Shown: positions 13,801-23,093 of the stretch, piece after piece
How the letters are laid out: each line of letters opens with the position of its first letter
How positions within the stretch are numbered: the stretch's first letter is position 1
From: Spisula solida
Taxonomy: Eukaryota; Mollusca; Bivalvia; Venerida; Mactridae
Direction: 5' to 3'
DNA: 64,000 nucleotides
Assembly (NCBI GenBank): GCA_947247005.1
Contig: OX365952.1
Location: 44,992,722-45,056,721, forward strand
Program-made: the position numbers and the translations under genes
Notes under the pieces: model-generated
Told to the model about the DNA's origin: nothing
The model's input: only the letters and a program-made list of their open reading frames with translations
The model's database searches: none

Positions 13801-14606
13801 TCAAATTTAAATTCTTTTTAATTTGCTTATCAAGTGTGGTAAATGGATATGCAATACTTATAATGATTCAGTTACTGAATCCCTACAAACCATATCCGTC
13901 ACCGATTAGCAGTTGTTAAAGAATTATAAAGAATTTTAATTTGAGCTTAACTTTAAGAATTTCGTTAGTGATAAAACAGTACCAGGAGTGTGCAACATGT
14001 GGAACAAGACTTTTTTTATTGCATGCTGCGTGTTTTCACACACACCATTATCCTGTTAGACACATTAAAATGTCCAAATGGTATATATGTATGTAAGTTT
14101 ATATTTATGCAACGTAGATTATCCAACTCCAAACCAGAAGCTCTCTGATAATATCATGTTTTATCATGAATTTAAAGCCTATGTCCCACTGAGGAATTCA
14201 ACATCGGCGATGTTCTCCCGATACCACCCGATTCATCAAGATTCCTTCCTATATCACAAATTGTCACATGACTTCCCCTAGACCACGAGGAATATGTTCC
14301 CGATGTCCTGAAAGCTCATTAATTTCAATCGGGAGAACATCGCCAAGGCAAAAATTGCTTAGTGGGACCTAGGCTTTACATATATTGGATGCCATAGCTA
14401 TAGCAACGTTTATACGTTTACTACGTTCCATGATAACAACACATAAATGTATAATTCCACTCTACACTACTGGATGTATTCAATCGTTTTAGTAGCTCGG
14501 ATCTGCTATTAATATTATTTGTATTACTAATTAATAATCATTTTATGTGTATTTTAGGGATGAATGCACCACTATTGCCGGCATGACTTTATCGAATATG
14601 TGGTAA
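1688..14606 (+). CDS. Animal heme peroxidase, 3' seven exons (5' partial gene)
   Basis: Seven exons (1688-1862, 7314-7445, 8045-8230, 9974-10189, 11900-12057, 12887-12989, 14558-14606) join in frame into ~338 residues plus a stop. They cover the second half of the animal heme peroxidase domain (the family of myeloperoxidase, thyroid peroxidase, peroxidasin and peroxinectin). In order, visible landmarks are GDTR and REHNRIA (distal side), YK-NEMVPAML, RYHHL (proximal heme histidine), the RGREWG variant of RGRDHG, GPTQSCLVAMQFNRFRHGD, and a C-terminal Cys and Trp. The family oxidises halides, phenols or tyrosines with hydrogen peroxide, usually outside the cell; the substrate here cannot be told. 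The P-side start, signal peptide and distal His/Asp region lie left of the window. No domain follows the peroxidase domain, so a peroxidasin-like C-terminal extension is absent. Odd points are the V at the usual heme-ester Glu position and the EW in place of DH. Confidence 0.93.
2183..7156. repeat. Intronic satellite, 46 bp unit, ~107 copies
   Basis: The unit runs TACATTGAGCATGTTTTGTG then TGTTACACAGACCTTATGTA then GTAAGG, 46 bp. It fills almost the whole 5.45-kb intron between peroxidase exons a and b. Several subtypes alternate: the main ACAGACCTTATG form, a CACCGACCGTGTTAAG form, a TTTCTCTGACAGTGTTTAG form, and a short truncated TCTGTTACATTGAGCATG form. They recur in blocks, so there is higher-order structure. 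The oldest-looking divergent copies are at the left edge (2183-2400). Confidence 0.97.
7314..7445 (+). CDS. Peroxidase exon b
   Basis: The acceptor is TTGCAG ending at 7313; the donor is ACAG|GTTTGT after 7445. The exon completes the Asn codon and encodes NEMVPAMLNSSYITAHNL, a Gly/Tyr-rich turn (GTGGYKGYNQSMD) and ASIIQAFSLGY. It ends with two bases of the Arg that opens the proximal-His motif. The order matches the family's NEFLP to RFGH segment. Confidence 0.93.
8045..8230 (+). CDS. Peroxidase exon c, proximal heme histidine
   Basis: The acceptor is TTATAG ending at 8044; the donor is GG|GTAAGT after 8230. It encodes (R)YHHLMPDSFYKASCPGG, then a stretch ending ALGLTHNKCPASNG. By position (Arg+3, as in RFGH), the second His, codon 8052-8054, is the proximal heme ligand. 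Two cysteines flank the PGGV loop. Both splice phases agree with the neighbouring exons. Confidence 0.93.
8266..8670 (+). repeat. 50-bp tandem array derived from a SINE tRNA-like head
   Basis: Eight near-identical 50-bp units, each containing GATAACTCAGTGATGACGCA followed by CTGGACTGTATCTACGATAG. The GATARCTCAGTGGTGACGCAC core resembles a tRNA A box (compare TAGCTCAGTGGTAAAGCAC in the SINE copy at 16.7 kb). The array runs into the remainder of a tRNA-derived SINE at ~8670. Confidence 0.92.
8266..9040 (+). mobile_element. tRNA-derived SINE with an amplified head, in peroxidase intron c-d
   Basis: After the 50-bp array comes a tRNA-like region with a B box (GGGTTCAATCCCTGG, ~8718-8732). A body follows that contains TGCCAGGAAGCTGTG, AAATAAGAGCTAGGCGCACT, CTGTATCTAATGTCTTTCTC and TGGTCAGATCATG. 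The tail ends CGCTATATAAATCTGGTAT. The same body, in the same order, occurs on the - strand at 16345-16757, so the two are copies of one family. No autonomous coding capacity. Confidence 0.88.
9974..10189 (+). CDS. Peroxidase exon d (RGREWG)
   Basis: The acceptor is TTTTCAG ending at 9973; the donor is CT|GTAAGT after 10189. It encodes RVNAAARNKLFYESDHDTLD, then IAMINIIRGREWGTPAYVLF and RELCGFGAATEWSHLL. This is the family's LDLAALNIQRGRDHGLP segment. The Asn that hydrogen-bonds the proximal His (NIIRGR) is kept, while Asp-His of RGRDHG is Glu-Trp. Direct read-through past the donor would hit a stop at once, which supports the splice. Confidence 0.94.
10246..10506. mobile_element. MITE, terminal inverted repeat GGTATTCACAAAGCATCTTA
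   Basis: The left end GGGCTGGTATTCACAAAGCA pairs with the right end TGCTTTGTGAATACCACCCC. The interior also folds (ACTTAAG and AAAATTTTA motifs). 261 bp, non-coding, inside the peroxidase intron between exons d and e. The target-site duplication is not clear. Confidence 0.85.
10507..11899. other. Peroxidase intron d-e, nothing recognisable
   Basis: AT-rich intron. The short open frames on the - strand (11455-11724) show no conserved motif and no splice context, and I regard them as chance. Confidence 0.6.
11900..12057 (+). CDS. Peroxidase exon e
   Basis: The acceptor is CTTTCAG ending at 11899; the donor is GATG|GTAAGT after 12057. It encodes DVRDVDLWTALVTERVADGS, then LSGPTQSCLVAMQFNRFRHG and DRWWFENGFFSD. 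This is the highly conserved vDDIDLW...GPT...QF.R.R.GDRFW segment. Phases are correct on both sides. Confidence 0.95.
12126..12211. repeat. 86-bp near-perfect hairpin
   Basis: CCCAATAGGATGAATTGAGG at the left pairs with the right arm ending CATCATATTGGG; both arms also carry GGCAAGGCAGCAT or its complement around an AT-rich loop. Probably a very short MITE. Located 68 bp downstream of the exon e donor. Confidence 0.85.
12887..12989 (+). CDS. Peroxidase exon f
   Basis: The acceptor is TTTTTCAG ending at 12886; the donor is AT|GTAAGC after 12989. It encodes ARLQEIKKVTLARILCDNLN then VSHMRSNVFNATSN. This matches the family's C-terminal helix (QL.EIRK.SLARVICDN). Reading through the donor gives an immediate TAA, so an unspliced form would end one residue later. 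Confidence 0.93.
13000..13752. other. Peroxidase intron f-g, left part
   Basis: No exon or clear repeat recognised. A tract rich in A/C with repeated CAAACA and AACACA motifs lies near 13070-13140. Confidence 0.5.
13753..13986. mobile_element. MITE family 'GGTACTGTTTTATCAAAGCA', copy 1
   Basis: The left end is CCTGGGTACTGTTTTATCAA and the right end TTAGTGATAAAACAGTACCAGG. The left subterminal region continues AGCACTTACGGAAATC and its inverted partner is TTTCGTTAGTG. A second copy lies at 44541-44780. Non-coding. Confidence 0.85.
14173..14378. mobile_element. MITE family 'AAAGCCTAGGTCCCACTGAG', copy 1
   Basis: The left end TAAAGCCTATGTCCCACTGA pairs with the right end TTAGTGGGACCTAGGCTTTA. 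Both arms continue into ATCGGCGATGTTCTCCCGAT or its complement. The same termini recur at ~18303 and ~20226 inside the foldback element and at 57373 and 57857. The short open frame over 14078-14281 is not a gene. Confidence 0.82.
14558..14606 (+). CDS. Peroxidase terminal exon g
   Basis: The acceptor is ATTTTAG ending at 14557. The exon encodes (M)DECTTIAGMTLSNMW and stops with TAA at 14604-14606. A final Cys..(S/T)I...(L)S.W stretch is typical of the peroxidase C-terminus. The last bases, AATATGTGGTAACAAG, are also the first copy of the 17-bp tandem repeat that follows. I could not single out a polyadenylation signal; AATAAA occurs at 15745 and near 16195. Confidence 0.88.
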
Positions 14607-15235
14607 CAAGGGAACTGTGATAACAACGTGAATATGATAACAACGTCACTATGGTAACACCGTCAATATGATAACAACGTCACTATGGTAACAAGTCAAT
14701 ATGGTAACAACGTCAATATGGTAACAACGTCAATATGGTCACAACGTCAATATGGTAACAACGTCATTATGGTAACAACGTCACTATGATAACAACGTCA
14801 ATATGATAACACCGTCAATAATTATGGTAACAACGTCACTATGGTAACAACGTCACTATGGTAACAACGTCACTATGGTAACAAGGCAACCTTTGATGCC
14901 AGCATATTTATGATAACAACGTTGCTGTTAAATAGGATAACAACATCGTTACGATAACAGTTAACAGATTAAGATGATAAAACCACGCTGTGGTAACAGC
15001 ATAACTATGATAACGACGTCACTGCGACAGCAACATAACTATGATAACGACGTCACTGCGACAGCAACATAACTATGATAACGACGTCACTGCGACAGCA
15101 ACATAACTATGATAACAACGTCACTGCGACAGCAACATAACTATGATAACGACGTCACTGCGACAGCAACATAACTATGATAACGACGTCACTGCGACAG
15201 CAACATAACCATGATACCAACGTTGCTATGATAAC
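14601..15235. repeat. 17-bp minisatellite and its 34-bp dimer in the peroxidase 3' region
   Basis: Part one (14601-14890) repeats GGTAACAACGTCAATAT or a variant with CACTAT, 17 bp. Part two (~14985-15225) repeats a 34-bp unit, GATAACGACGTCACTGCGAC plus AGCAACATAACTAT, which looks like a diverged dimer of the 17-mer. A short degenerate zone lies between. The array probably forms part of the 3' UTR. Confidence 0.92.
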
Positions 15236-15940
15236 AAGGTGGATGTTGAACCTATATTCACAACCAGAGATCGATTCAGGAAAAAACCCTAGCAACACAA
15301 TTATTTTTAATAAGTTTTCTTCTGGAAAAATGAATGTTGTTTATAATTTTAATTAACAGTAAATTAAGTCAATGACCATAACACATTAATTAAGCATACA
15401 GTGTACCATACAGTACGTCAGTGTTAACATGATGTGATCTGTACTTTTATCAATTCGAGTGTTTCACAAAATGACAGTGAAAACAAGAAAACTAGGCGAT
15501 ATAATGACATGCTATTCTTGTCTCTTGAACAACACCTGCTTGGCTTATCAGTAACCCTTAAACACCATCATAAGTTCTTTCAAACATGTATTGACAAACA
15601 CCCATTATATTATCCCCATTATAACGCTATATATATCCAAAATACAACATTGGTTCAATAATTAACTCTAATCTACTGTACGAGAATATATCAATATCTT
15701 GAGATTTTTGTGCTTTTCATAAAATCTACGTATTTTATACTAGTAATAAAATTCAATGACTTATGCTCTGCTCATACTTTACAAATGAATATCAACAAAA
15801 TACCGCTGCATCACGTCTCCTCAAACAGATAACAGAAAATCAGACAGGGAATGCAGCACTGAACTTAAACAGCCGAGCAGAGAAAACATAAAAAGCACCA
15901 CATACCACGGCACAATTATGGCATAATGCACAACACGACC
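15236..15940. other. 3' flank of peroxidase gene, nothing firm
   Basis: AT-rich. It contains AATAAA at 15745, a possible polyadenylation signal. The 75-codon open frame at 15434-15661 has no recognisable similarity. Confidence 0.45.
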
Positions 15941-16090
15941 TGTGGTGATATTCAATATTGATCTTATTTAATTGGAGTATAAGGATAGCCAATCACATCG
16001 CCTGTTACTGACCAAGAGTTTAATATGGTGTGATCTGATTGGTTGTCCTTATCCTTAAGTCAAGTAAAATCAGTATTGAATACCATCCCT
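15941..16090. mobile_element. Hairpin MITE 'GGTATTCAATATTGATC', single copy
   Basis: GATATTCAATATTGATCTTA at the left pairs with AAAATCAGTATTGAATACCA at the right. The interior arms are TAAGGATAGCCAATCA and TGATTGGTTGTCCTTATCC around TTACTGACCAAGAG. The same family appears at 29983-30300 with a triplicated core. Confidence 0.85.
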
Positions 16091-16344
16091 GATCATATAC
16101 TTCAAAAACTGATTTTCATACATTTTCTTGTTATATTTTATCTCATTTCGCATAGTGATGATATAAGCACTATATTTACTCAAGAAGAAAATTGAAATAA
16201 AGAATGTATTTGAATTGTGTATGTAGCTGTTTGTTATTATTTGCAGTATTGTCTATAGTATGGCAACTTTGTGCCAGTACGTTATATGTACACTGTCTAT
16301 GTACATATCCTTTGTTGCCCTATGTTTTATAAGGGATAAACAAG

Positions 16345-16757
16345 TAAATACGTAATATACACGCCAGGTTAATATAGCGCCACAAATCCAAAGGCGCTTC
16401 ATAGTATAGTGTTGAAGCCACAGGGGCACAGTTGCATCCTCTACCAGTGCAGATACAGCATGATCTGACCAGAAGGACAGACTGAGAGAAAGCCCCTGAA
16501 GGGAGAGACATTAGATACAGGCATTTTCGGCGCTGCAGAAGTGCGCCTAGCTCTTATTTTGAATTGACAGCCTAGTTCTTTAATGTGTCAGGTGTAAAGC
16601 ACCGATACACAGCTTCCTGGCACCTTTAACCAGCTACTTTGCAGTACACACTGCTACAGCGGGGAATATTATAAATATTTCCGACAAGTCCACCCGGGGT
16701 TTGACTCCTGGATTGACAATCCCAGTGCTTTACCACTGAGCTACCGCCGCTAAAGCT
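16345..16757 (-). mobile_element. tRNA-derived SINE, full-length copy
   Basis: Read on the - strand it starts GCGGCGGTAGCTCAGTGGTA (A box) and has a B-box region, GGAGTCAAACCCCGG. It then shares the body seen at 8.7-9.0 kb: GTGCCAGGAAGCTGTG, AATAAGAGCTAGGCGCACTT, CTGTATCTAATGTCTCTCCC and TGGTCAGATCATGCTGTATC. It ends with GCGCTATATTAACCTGGCG. It has one head only, unlike the intronic copy. Confidence 0.88.
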
Positions 16758-16794
16758 CCGACTTTCGAGGCACAAAATATAAACTTTTTCTTTT

Positions 16795-17078
16795 TGGTAA
16801 ATTTTATTTCAATAGCTCATAAAAATAACAAAATCTCAGTTACCACCTGAGAACTTCCATGTCAAACAGAGTTTTTTGAAGGAAGTTAAGTTTTCTGCAG
16901 TGCGTATTTGGATTGGAATATTGTTTCATAGTTTCGGTCTTGTATATGTTACAGACCTTCTGAGAAACTCAAGTCTATGCTTTTGTATGTACAGAAACTG
17001 ATTTGATAATGATCTGAGGGCTGTATTAGTACTTCTTCTAAAGTTATCAGTTAGATATTGAGGGCCTAGATTATTCAC
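16795..17078 (-). pseudogene. LINE ORF2 C-terminal remnant, downstream half
   Basis: On the - strand, 16980 to 16840 reads FLYIQKHRLEFLRRSVTYTR, PKL*NNIPIQIRTAENLTSF, KKTLFDMEVLRW then TAA. This is the C-terminal tail of a non-LTR retrotransposon polyprotein, with the usual W of the LWN motif turned into TGA. Upstream on the same strand, 17075-16985 gives VNNLGPQYLTDNFRRSTNTA. The matching upstream half lies at 21518-21800, on the other side of the foldback element. Confidence 0.85.
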
Positions 17079-18445
17079 TGTGGACATACCACGTGACAAA
17101 ATGCTGTGTGGGTGGGCTCAAAACGGGTGAAAATCGCTCGACTCAGGTAACATTTTTCCTTTTTATTTTCTTATTACTGGATGAATTTTCATGAAACAAA
17201 GACGAGAGCCGTCTCCTTGGCGAGATACACATTGTGCAGTTTCAAATATGTACCAAAATCCCTTTATTTTCTCAGAAAGTGCAACCGCGCATTTCCAAAA
17301 CTGAAAGCGTAATGCTGTGTTGGTGAGGAAAACATATAAAAATGCCAAAATGTGCGGTTCTTCACATTTTCTATGGATTCTGTGGACAAACTATCGTGCG
17401 AGGCGTTGTATTTTATGTTTATACGACTAGAGAGACACTTGTTTTGTCAATGTATGCTTATATTCGGGACATTTTTTAAAAACAACAAAATGCTGTGTGT
17501 GTGTGTGTGCTATTTCAGATATGCTGTGTGTGTGAGCAATTGAGTGAATATATTTCTCCTCTCCCTCACTCGATATTAATTGGTAACATATATACTTAAT
17601 ACATTAGTTAATACATTGCTACTTATTGCATATATTTTACTAGCCAGGTCATAGTTTCTCATTAAACCCATCCAATTCTGTTTCCTTCATGCCCTTGTAA
17701 ACCTTTTTGACGGACAGCAGCTTTGTCATTTAGCTCTTTTACAGCATAGTTTTCAAATGACCTGTTGATTTATGATAGTTTTGCAGGGTCCCTTCTTTCG
17801 ATTCAAGCCAGGTCAAGAATAACGGGGCGAAAACGCGAAGAAACTTTGTCTAAAAGCCGTATTGTTGTCCTCCGATGTTCATTATGTGGTCTATCGGAAC
17901 AAGCCCATAGAAAAGACTACAAGTTATGGCCAACCACTAGAAAGAGCATTGGCGGGAACAGCGACTCGTATTTGTTGTTCATATGTTAAAACTAACCAAA
18001 GTTCAAATACAAAGATATCTATCTGCTTAAGTACTTGTTTGTTTTGTTTATCACTGCTGACTTGTTTACATATGCGAGGGGTGATCCAGAATTACGTGGA
18101 TATTTGCTCTTAAAAGTTTATTTTAGGCCAGCTTGGAATGGATCAAATTTGGTACACTTGTGCAATGAATATCAATATTACATCGTATACAGATGTGTCG
18201 GGGATAATGTTGCAACGAGTGGACACATTGCTACACACAGTTTATCATCGTCCCACACATGTGGCAGATTGGGAAAGGTGTATATATAAACACCAAAGAA
18301 GTCTTAAACCTAGGTCCCGCTTAGGAATTCGTCATGGGCGATAAGGAATAACACATAGTTTCTCCTGTGGTTTCCGATTGTTTTTGTAGAACCTGTCCAC
18401 GAAGCTCCTATTTGTCATTGTGAGACAGTTTGACCGATGTACACT
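17079..18445 (+). repeat. Foldback element, left inverted arm
   Basis: Pairs along its length with 20090-21517. Landmarks in order: GCTCAAAACGGGTGAAAATC, a (TG)n tract at 17490-17535, CTCCGATGTTCATTATGTGG, GTGATCCAGAATTACGTGG and TCCACGAAGCTCCT. Near 18303 it carries the terminus AAACCTAGGTCCCGCTTAGG of the MITE family also seen at 14.2 kb. Short open frames here mirror in the other arm and look non-coding. Confidence 0.9.
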
Positions 18446-19119
18446 TAACCGATTTAAAAATGCAACAGTGTTTTTTTTTAAATATTTAGGCTAGTTTATG
18501 TGCTTAAATTTTATTGAAATTTTGCACGTGACGAAATCAATATATGGAGTCAAATATGTGCAAATGTTATTGTAATCAAGATTTAGATGATCACAAAACC
18601 AAACCACGAAAAGTACTGATCGACAATTTACACGCTGCAACCTGCTATGCAAACCAGGCGTCTGTGTCTCATTTTAACTGGTACCTAGTCTCATTGGCGG
18701 GAAACTATGGGATAGTAGAATGTTGTTCCACTCATCTATAAGGAAAACACGTAACCCTCTAAATGCTCTAAAGTTTCTGCTTGATGTACTTCCTGACGAC
18801 CTCCTGTGTCTGCCTTCAAATTTAGCTTCACTTGTAAAAATGACCTCCACAGTCGTAACATGAGCTGTCAGTAATTTTTTTGCCGATCTAGCATACGCTG
18901 CATTGTGTCCGGTGGTTAAGATTATACATTTCCTAGGTCTATGGCATCTGTTGAAAACTCGTAACCGGAAGTCGATAATTGAAAATGTAAGGGCAAATGA
19001 GAAGACCGAAAAAATAAGCGATTTTCATCATGGGTCAAAATAAACATTTAACAAAATGTTATGTAATGTATGTTTCTGTAGCGGTAACAAACAAGTCCCC
19101 AATTACCATGACAATAAAG

Positions 19120-19221
19120 AAGCGAAAATGGCGATGGATTGGCCATACCCTCCGGAAGGCCCCCGACAACATTGTCCGCTAATCCCTTGACTGGAACCCT
19201 CAAGGAAGGAGGAAGAAATGA
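19120..19221 (+). pseudogene. LINE endonuclease/RT C-terminal fragment
   Basis: Translation from 19120 is KRKWRWIGHTLRKAPDNIVR, a stop (TAA), then SLDWNPQGRRKK and a second stop. The KRRWRWIGHVLRKPPDN...LDWNPQGKRKRGRP signature is common in animal non-LTR retrotransposons. It is an isolated dead scrap in the middle of the foldback element. Confidence 0.85.
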
Positions 19222-20089
19222 TGTGCAAGTCTATATATCATTGCCAGACCACGGTTTTAAACTACCTTGCCATGACGACTAAACGTCAAATATCTACTTA
19301 AAGCATGTCAATAGCGCAAGGATGTTATGTATCCTAAAAGCGTGGCACAGTATACAACGCACTTTAAAACTTAATTGATGTTTTTGGTCGGGATATAATT
19401 GTCCTAAAATGTGTCGGTCAAATCGTCACGTCCAGTGGTTTGTTCTGGCGGCATTTGTAAATCATGAAAATGACGCCAATATGACGTAATGGGTCAAATT
19501 GAAATATTTTATCGCGGAAAATCATACCAGGCATACGACTCGCGTCCCACTTATTGATTTATACTCTAACAAATTTTAAATCATAATTCATACAAAAATA
19601 CCAACCCCAAAAATCGTTGCATTTCTAAATCGGTTATGTGTATTACGCTGTGAATCGGGAGTTCTCCTGATGCCTCCAGGTACCCCCCCCCTCCAGAAGC
19701 ATCTCCAATAAATAAAACGAATATTCGGGGATTAAATCCCAATATTTCATCATGTCTCGGATAATTCACTGGGATGCCCCATTCCCAGAGAATCTGGGTA
19801 CCTTGGGTATGCCTCCCCGAGATATTCCTGAGATTCGGGGATGCCAACCCGGATATTCCCGACATGAAATCGCAAGACCTCGAGACATCTGGTACCTCTC
19901 TCAGACATCGGGGAACATCACTCAGACATCGGGGGAACATCCCGATTTTTTAATCGGTAGTAAATCTACAACTGCATCGGTGATGTACTACCGATTGAAA
20001 TATTGGGATTTAATCTCCGAATATTCGTTTATATTTATCGGATATGCTTCTTTGTGTTACTGGGAGGCATCGTGAGATCTCCCGATGTG

Positions 20090-21517
20090 TTTCCGAAGTA
20101 ATACATCGGTCCCAATGACAACCAGGAGCTTCGTGGACAGGTTCTACAAAAATCGCCGGGAACCAACGGGGAAACTGTGTTATTCCTTATCGCCCATGAC
20201 GAATTCCTCAGTGGGACCTAGGTTTAAGAGACTTCTTTGGTGTTTATACACCTTTCCAAATCTTCCACATGTGTGGGACGATGATGAACTGTGTGTAGCA
20301 ATGTGTCCACTCATTGCAACATTATCCCCGACACATCTGTATACGATGTAATATTGATATTTATTGCAAAAGTGTACCAGATTTCACCCATTCCAAGCTG
20401 GCATAAAATAAACTTTTAAGAGCAAATATCCACGTAATTCTGGATCACCCCTCGCACATGTAAGCAAGTTAGCAGTGATAAACAAAACAAACAAGTACTT
20501 AAGCAGAAAGATATCTTTGTATTTGAACTTTGGTTAGTTTTGACATATGAACATCAAATGCGAGTCGCTGTTCCCGCCAATGATCTTTCTAGTGGTTGGC
20601 CATAACTTGTAGTCTTTTCTATGGGCTTGATCCGAAAGACCACATAATGAACATCGGAGGACAACAATACGGCTTTTAGACAAAGTTTCTTCGCGTTTTC
20701 GCCCCGTTATTCTTGACCAGGCTTGAATCGAAAGAATGGTCCTGAAAATAAAGCAAAACTATCATAAATCAACAGGCCATTCGAAAACTATGCTGTAATA
20801 GAGCTAAATGACAAAGCTGCTGTCCGTCAAAAAACGTTTACAAGGGCATGAATGGGAAGAATAAGTTTTGCTGAAGGAAACATAATTGGATGGGTTTAAT
20901 GAGAAACCATGACCTGGCTAGGAAAATATATGCAATAAGTAGCAATGCATTAACTAATGTATTAAGTATAGGTTACCAATTAATATCGAGTGAGGGAGAA
21001 GAGAAATATATTCATTATACGCATTATTTCTGAAACTGCTCACACACACAGCATTTCTGAAATAGCTCACACACACACAGCATTTCTGAAATAGCTCACA
21101 CACAGCATTTTGTTGTTTTTAAAAAATATCCCGAATATAAGCATACATTGACAAAACAAGTGTCTCTCTAGTCGTATAAACATAAAATACAACGCCTCGC
21201 TCGATAGTTTGTCCACAGAATCAATAGAAAATGTGAAGAACCGCACATTTTGGCATTTGTATATGTTTTCCTCACCAACACAGCATTACGCTTTCAGTTT
21301 TGGAAATGCGCGGTTGCACTTTCTGAGAAAATAAAGGGATTTTGGTACATATTTGAAACTGCACAATGTGTATCTCGCCAATGAGACGGCTCTGGTCTTT
21401 GTTTCATGAAAATTCATCCAGTAATAAGAAAAAAAAAGGAAAATGTTACCTGAGTCGAGCGATTTTCACCCGTTTTGAGCCCACCCACACAGCATTTTGT
21501 CACGTGGTATGTCCACA
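20090..21517 (-). repeat. Foldback element, right inverted arm
   Basis: The inverted partner of 17079-18445. It includes the MITE-type terminus CCTCAGTGGGACCTAGGTTT near 20210-20226, a (CA)n tract at 21045-21110, and ends GGTATGTCCACA. Confidence 0.9.
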
Positions 21518-21800
21518 ATGTTATTTAAAGCCGTGTATACTAAAATTGCTTTTTTATAGTCTACTTTGTCACTGAGTGAACAGTTATTGAGATGGAGCAT
21601 TATATAGTTTGTCTAGGATTATACGTGTTGCCATTTTCTGAAATTTAATTATCTTGTTTTGAAGTTATGAATTGCAGGAGCCCCATATTATGCAACAATA
21701 ATCAAGTTTGCGCAGAATGTATGCGTTGTAAAAAAGTTTCCTTGATTCTATATTTAAGTTCGTTTCATAGGGTTGTTTTATCTGATGATAATGGCAAAAA
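21518..21800 (-). pseudogene. LINE ORF2 C-terminal remnant, upstream half
   Basis: Reading the - strand from 21760 gives ESRKLFYNAYILRKLDYCCI, IWGSCNS*LQNKIIKFQKMA, TRIILDKLYNAPSQ, then a region with several stops leading to an ALNNI-like end. The FYNAYILP..DYC..IWG...RL.KLQKRAARIIL motif is typical of the region downstream of LINE reverse transcriptase. The next part of the protein resumes at 17078, so one LINE was split by the foldback element. Confidence 0.85.
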
Positions 21801-21849
21801 TATTGACACATTTATAGTGTAGTATTTGCTAAAGTAATCAAAAGTATGA

Positions 21850-23093
21850 AATAAAAAGGTACATGTATGTCGCGGTACTATTTAAGGCGCCATGGGCCCT
21901 TTTGCAACATCACTTTTCAAGAAAATGACCAGCAATCCTGATATTTCGTAATGTATTATTGTTTGCATTAAAATCGATATTTTTTCGTATTTAAATAATT
22001 TGTATCATACTTAAGTACTGTCTGATATGCTCATGCAACCCATTATAAAAAGGTAAAATATCAAATTAGGCCTATTTGAAATCAGTTGTTATATATGTGT
22101 TTATATCTAATTATATGTAAACTAGTAACCCCTGAATTAAGTAGACCTAGAATTAAGCAAATTGAAAAACGTGCGTTATCCACAGACAGATATATTTTCA
22201 TTTTGATCGAGCTGACAAATGTTCATTCGGACAACATTTTTATTTCTGCCAGTCCAAATGACTGAAAGCATCTGAACTTTAAAGCAAGAATGATAAATGA
22301 CTAAGCATTTTTTCGCTATGCCTTCTACGTGGTTCTGTCTGGGAGCCAAAGACTATAGTGTCAAAGACCTGGTGGGAAATTCCCTACTTGATGCAGTGCA
22401 TTTATTCATATTATGTAATTATGGTTCTATGTAAATCTTTACCAACATTAGATCAAAGACCTAAACATACTGTATTTTACGTTATTTGATCTGATCAATA
22501 GATTTTCAGAAATTAAAAATTTATACAATTTGTTTTTCCGCAAACAACCTATAGAATATGTATACACATATAACTGTTATAATATTTGCAAGTCAGTGAA
22601 TTAATCAAAATTGCATCTGGTTCTACAATACAATGTACCACAATAATTACATCTTACGAACGCTTTAACAGACACCCCGAATGGCAATGTAAATCAATTT
22701 GATTTTACGGATCACAGACTCACCAAAACATTCATTATAAAGCGTATAGGTCAGATAAGGTGACACTTTAATTTCAGGAGGTTGACAGGGTATGTTAAAT
22801 CAGTGAACCATCTTCCCTAACACGCTACACTTAACAAAGGTTAACGTACCTTGTATAAAAGTATGTTTCATCTTTAAAATTGATTTTGTTGTTGATTTTG
22901 TCCATTTAACCTTTGATCTTATGAATGTACTTTTATGTTTTCAATGTTTTACTTTCATGTTGTAAGTCCATTCAAATCTAGTCAAGTAATAAATCATTCA
23001 TTGACAAGTGAAGAGCACAGATGGAGAGGAAAGGAACTCACAGGACAAGAATCTGAATATAAGACAAACCTGATAATCTTTGATCAGTCACAA
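21850..23093. other. Intergenic, no gene recognised
   Basis: AT-rich sequence with no long open frame and no clear repeat structure. Confidence 0.5.

Larger units (their letters stand above)
17079..21517. mobile_element. 4.4-kb foldback element with ~1.4-kb inverted arms
   Basis: The ends are TGTGGACATACCACGTGACA at 17079 and its complement ending at 21517. The two arms (17079-18445 and ~20090-21517) are inverted near-copies with scattered substitutions and different CA/TG microsatellite lengths. The middle (18446-20089) holds a LINE fragment and a second, smaller inverted repeat (19629-19755 with 19985-20100) around GATTAAATCCCAATATTTCA. No transposase was recognised. It sits inside the LINE split between 17078 and 21518. 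A target-site duplication is ambiguous because CAC/CACA merges with the element ends. Confidence 0.9.

Noticed and set aside
17352..18344. Small open frames in the foldback element's left arm
   Set aside because: They overlap in several frames, are not kept in the matching right arm and show no transposase motif.
18544..18741. 65-codon open frame in the foldback centre
   Set aside because: It starts with several Cys/His residues but has no recognisable zinc-finger spacing or family match; probably chance.
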